From Candidatus Rokuibacteriota bacterium (lineage in GTDB: Bacteria > Methylomirabilota > Methylomirabilia > Rokubacteriales > CSP1-6), in assembly GCA_016201645.1 (NCBI GenBank), contig JACQCL010000172.1:1-15228 (forward strand): a stretch of 15,228 nt of DNA, read 5' to 3'. Numbering within the stretch: position 1 is the stretch's first letter; every line of letters starts with the position of its first letter. The translations under genes were made by a program, and so were the position numbers. Shown here one piece after another: positions 13,848 through 15,228 of this stretch. The notes beneath the pieces were generated by a model. It was not told the origin of the DNA. It ran no database searches and worked only from the letters and a program-made list of their open reading frames with translations.

Positions 13848-13876
13848 ATTCTAGCACCCCCCGCGGTTGCTTGACA
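13848..13876 (-). promoter_or_regulatory. Divergent promoter for the FAD oxidase
   Basis: On the reverse strand TAGAAT occupies 13853-13848, nine bases before the ATG at 13838. Seventeen bases further up is TGTCAA (13876-13871), the reverse complement of the plus-strand -35 hexamer. The -10 is strong and the -35 poor by consensus. Transcription from here would start one to three bases before the ATG. Confidence 0.4.
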
Positions 13877-13899
13877 GGCCTTGCGAGAGCTACTAGAAT
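13871..13899 (+). promoter_or_regulatory. Consensus sigma70 promoter for the solute-binding protein
   Basis: TTGACA (13871-13876), a 17-base spacer, then TAGAAT (13894-13899). This is the best promoter in the window. It gives a leader of about 35 bases that contains AAGGGGG ahead of the ATG at 13941. Confidence 0.7.
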
Positions 13900-13940
13900 C
13901 GGCGCCATCACGCGCCGATCTGGACCAAGGGGGTGCCTTT

Positions 13941-15228
13941 ATGTTCGACCTTACGCGACGTGAACTCCTCAAGGGGATGACCGCGCTTGGCGCGGCCGGA
14001 GCGCTTCCCCACGTCCTCAGCGAGCCGGCCCAGGCGCAGACCACCCAGAAGCGCGAGCTCGTGGTCGCGCAGGGCGGAGACATCTCGAAGTTCGACCCTC
14101 ACTTCAGCACGTCCTCCAACGACATCCGGGTCTCCTTCAACATCTTCGACAACCTGGTCAGCCGGCATCCCGATGGGAAACTCTACCCGGGGCTGGCTAC
14201 CGACTGGAAGCTCGAAGGTCAGACGACCTACCGGTTCAAGCTCCGCCCGGGCGTCAAGTGGCACAACGGCGATCCGTTCACGTCCGCGGATGCCAAGTTC
14301 AGCATCGAGCGGACCTACGATGCCGCCGCCAAGACGATGGTCGCGACCGCCCTCAGCACGATCGAGCGGATCGAGGCGCCCGATCCCTTTACGCTGGTCA
14401 TCCATACGAAGAAGCCCGACCCCCTGCTCGCCGCGCGGCTGGCGTTCTACGGCGGCCAGATCGTGCCGAAGAAGTACCTGGAGGCCGTCGGTAACGACGC
14501 GTTCAACGCGAAGCCGGTGGGCACGGGTCCGGTGCGCTTCGTGTCGTGGGTGAAGGACGACAAGCTGGTCCTCGAAGCGAACCCGGATTACTGGGGCGGG
14601 CGAATCGACACCGATCGCGTGATCGTGCGGGCGATTCCCGAGGCGGCGCCGCGGATCGCCGCCCTTCTGAAGGGCGAGGTGGATGTCATTACCCAGCTCC
14701 CGCCGGATCACGGCGAGCGGGTGGCCGGTAACGCCGCGACCAAGGTTCAGGGTGCCCTCTACGCCGGGCTCTACGTTCTCGCCGTCAACAGCAAGCGCCC
14801 TCCTCTCGACAACCCGCTCGTCAAGCAGGCGCTGTCGCTCGCCATCGACCGGGACGCGATCGTGAAGGAGCTCTGGCGCGGCCGCGGCATCGCGCCGAGC
14901 GGCCCCATCGCCAAGGGAGACAACCACTTCGACCCCTCGCTGCCGCCGCTCGCCTACAACCCGAAGGAGGCGCGCGAGCGCCTGAAGAAATCCGGCTACA
15001 AGAACGAGGAGGTGATCATCGAGTCGACCGTCGCCTACGTCTCCAACGACAAGACGATGGCCGAAGCGATCGTGGCCATGTGGCGGGATGTCGGGATCAA
15101 CGCCAAGGTGGAGATCATCGAGTACTCGGTCCGGGCCCAGAAGAACCGCGAGAAGAGCTTCAAGGGGATGTTCTGGTCGGACCCCACCTCCACCCTCGGA
15201 GACCCCGACGGCATGATGTGGCGCCTCC
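13941..15228 (+). CDS. ABC transporter solute-binding protein, family 5, Tat signal (3' end outside window)
   Basis: The first 429 residues of a periplasmic extracytoplasmic solute-binding protein of the peptide/nickel/opine family 5 (DppA/OppA-like). Residues 5-11 are a twin-arginine motif (TRRELLK), followed by a hydrophobic stretch (ALGAAGALPHVL) and a likely cleavage after AQA near residue 33. The family pattern is clear: VAQGGDISKFDPHF, FNIFDNLVSRHPDGKLYPGLATDW, RFKLRPGVKWHNGDPFTSAD, GTGPVRFVSWVKDDKLVLEANPDYW, and NPLVKQALSLAIDRDAIVKE. It would capture an oligopeptide, opine, glycoside or similar and hand it to a permease pair expected downstream. The start is supported by AAGGGGG upstream and a consensus promoter at 13871-13899. 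The stop lies beyond the window. Divergent pairing with an amine oxidase hints at an amine or amino-acid-derived ligand; that is inference. Confidence 0.93.
   Translation, partial: MFDLTRRELLKGMTALGAAGALPHVLSEPAQAQTTQKRELVVAQGGDISKFDPHFSTSSNDIRVSFNIFDNLVSRHPDGKLYPGLATDWKLEGQTTYRFKLRPGVKWHNGDPFTSADAKFSIERTYDAAAKTMVATALSTIERIEAPDPFTLVIHTKKPDPLLAARLAFYGGQIVPKKYLEAVGNDAFNAKPVGTGPVRFVSWVKDDKLVLEANPDYWGGRIDTDRVIVRAIPEAAPRIAALLKGEVDVITQLPPDHGERVAGNAATKVQGALYAGLYVLAVNSKRPPLDNPLVKQALSLAIDRDAIVKELWRGRGIAPSGPIAKGDNHFDPSLPPLAYNPKEARERLKKSGYKNEEVIIESTVAYVSNDKTMAEAIVAMWRDVGINAKVEIIEYSVRAQKNREKSFKGMFWSDPTSTLGDPDGMMWRL

Larger units (their letters stand above)
13844..13903. repeat. 11-bp inverted repeat framing the divergent promoters
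   Basis: GCCGATTCTAG (13844-13854) and CTAGAATCGGC (13893-13903) are perfect reverse complements 38 bases apart. Each arm contains the -10 element of one of the two divergent promoters, with TTGACA at the exact centre. Confidence 0.7.

Noticed and set aside
13908..14927. Long minus-strand open frame (339 codons) opposite the solute-binding protein
   Set aside because: The plus strand carries clear family 5 motifs. The reverse product is an Arg/Gly/Val-rich shadow without a recognisable domain.

Overview
This is a GC-rich, densely coding bacterial chromosome segment with genes on both strands. A Pal-type lipoprotein with a lipobox and a peptidoglycan-binding OmpA domain points to a diderm. 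The overall style (many small taxon-restricted secreted or basic proteins, a Tat-exported family 5 solute-binding protein, Ldh-family dehydrogenase, pirin, MaoC and NAD synthesis genes) would fit an uncultured soil or sediment lineage such as Candidatus Rokubacteria / Methylomirabilota. That placement is inference from style; there is no rRNA or other phylogenetic marker here.

Layout. 1-3302: a 5' portion of a two-helix membrane protein (minus, runs off the left edge); a decayed C-terminal remnant of a di-haem oxidoreductase (plus, frameshifted); a large proline-rich TPR protein with an in-frame 462-bp tandem duplication (minus); and a small single-pass membrane protein (minus). 3303-5200: an alpha/beta hydrolase (minus), divergent from three short plus-strand genes: an arginine-rich protein, a secreted acidic protein, and a zinc-knuckle plus Myb/GcrA-like DNA-binding protein. 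5422-7562: envelope genes, namely a membrane-anchored carboxypeptidase-regulatory-like protein, a Pal-like lipoprotein, and a secreted protein whose start overlaps the pal stop by one base. These are followed by a short frame that continues past the secreted protein's stop and may be a truncated gene. 7546-8177: two divergent small hypothetical genes. 8281-12653: a plus-strand run of Ldh-family 2-hydroxyacid dehydrogenase, pirin, MaoC-like hot-dog protein, then nadC and nadA overlapping by four bases. 12657-15228: a FAD-dependent amine/amino-acid oxidase (minus), convergent with nadA and divergent from a Tat-exported peptide-type ABC solute-binding protein that runs off the right edge.

Functional themes. 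nadC and nadA form a two-gene quinolinate-to-NaMN unit without nadB. The oxidase and solute-binding protein share a compact divergent promoter region and may form an uptake/oxidation pair for an amine or amino acid. The pal pair is an envelope unit with no tol genes beside it. Promoters at nadC and the oxidase sit so close to the start codons that leaderless transcripts are predicted.

I see no convincing new defence, mobile or RNA system. The best second looks are the symmetric divergent promoter at 13844-13903, the 462-bp duplication in the TPR gene, the di-haem pseudogene, and the open frame continuing after the TGA at 7284. No tRNA, rRNA, CRISPR array, insertion sequence or clear rho-independent terminator was found.
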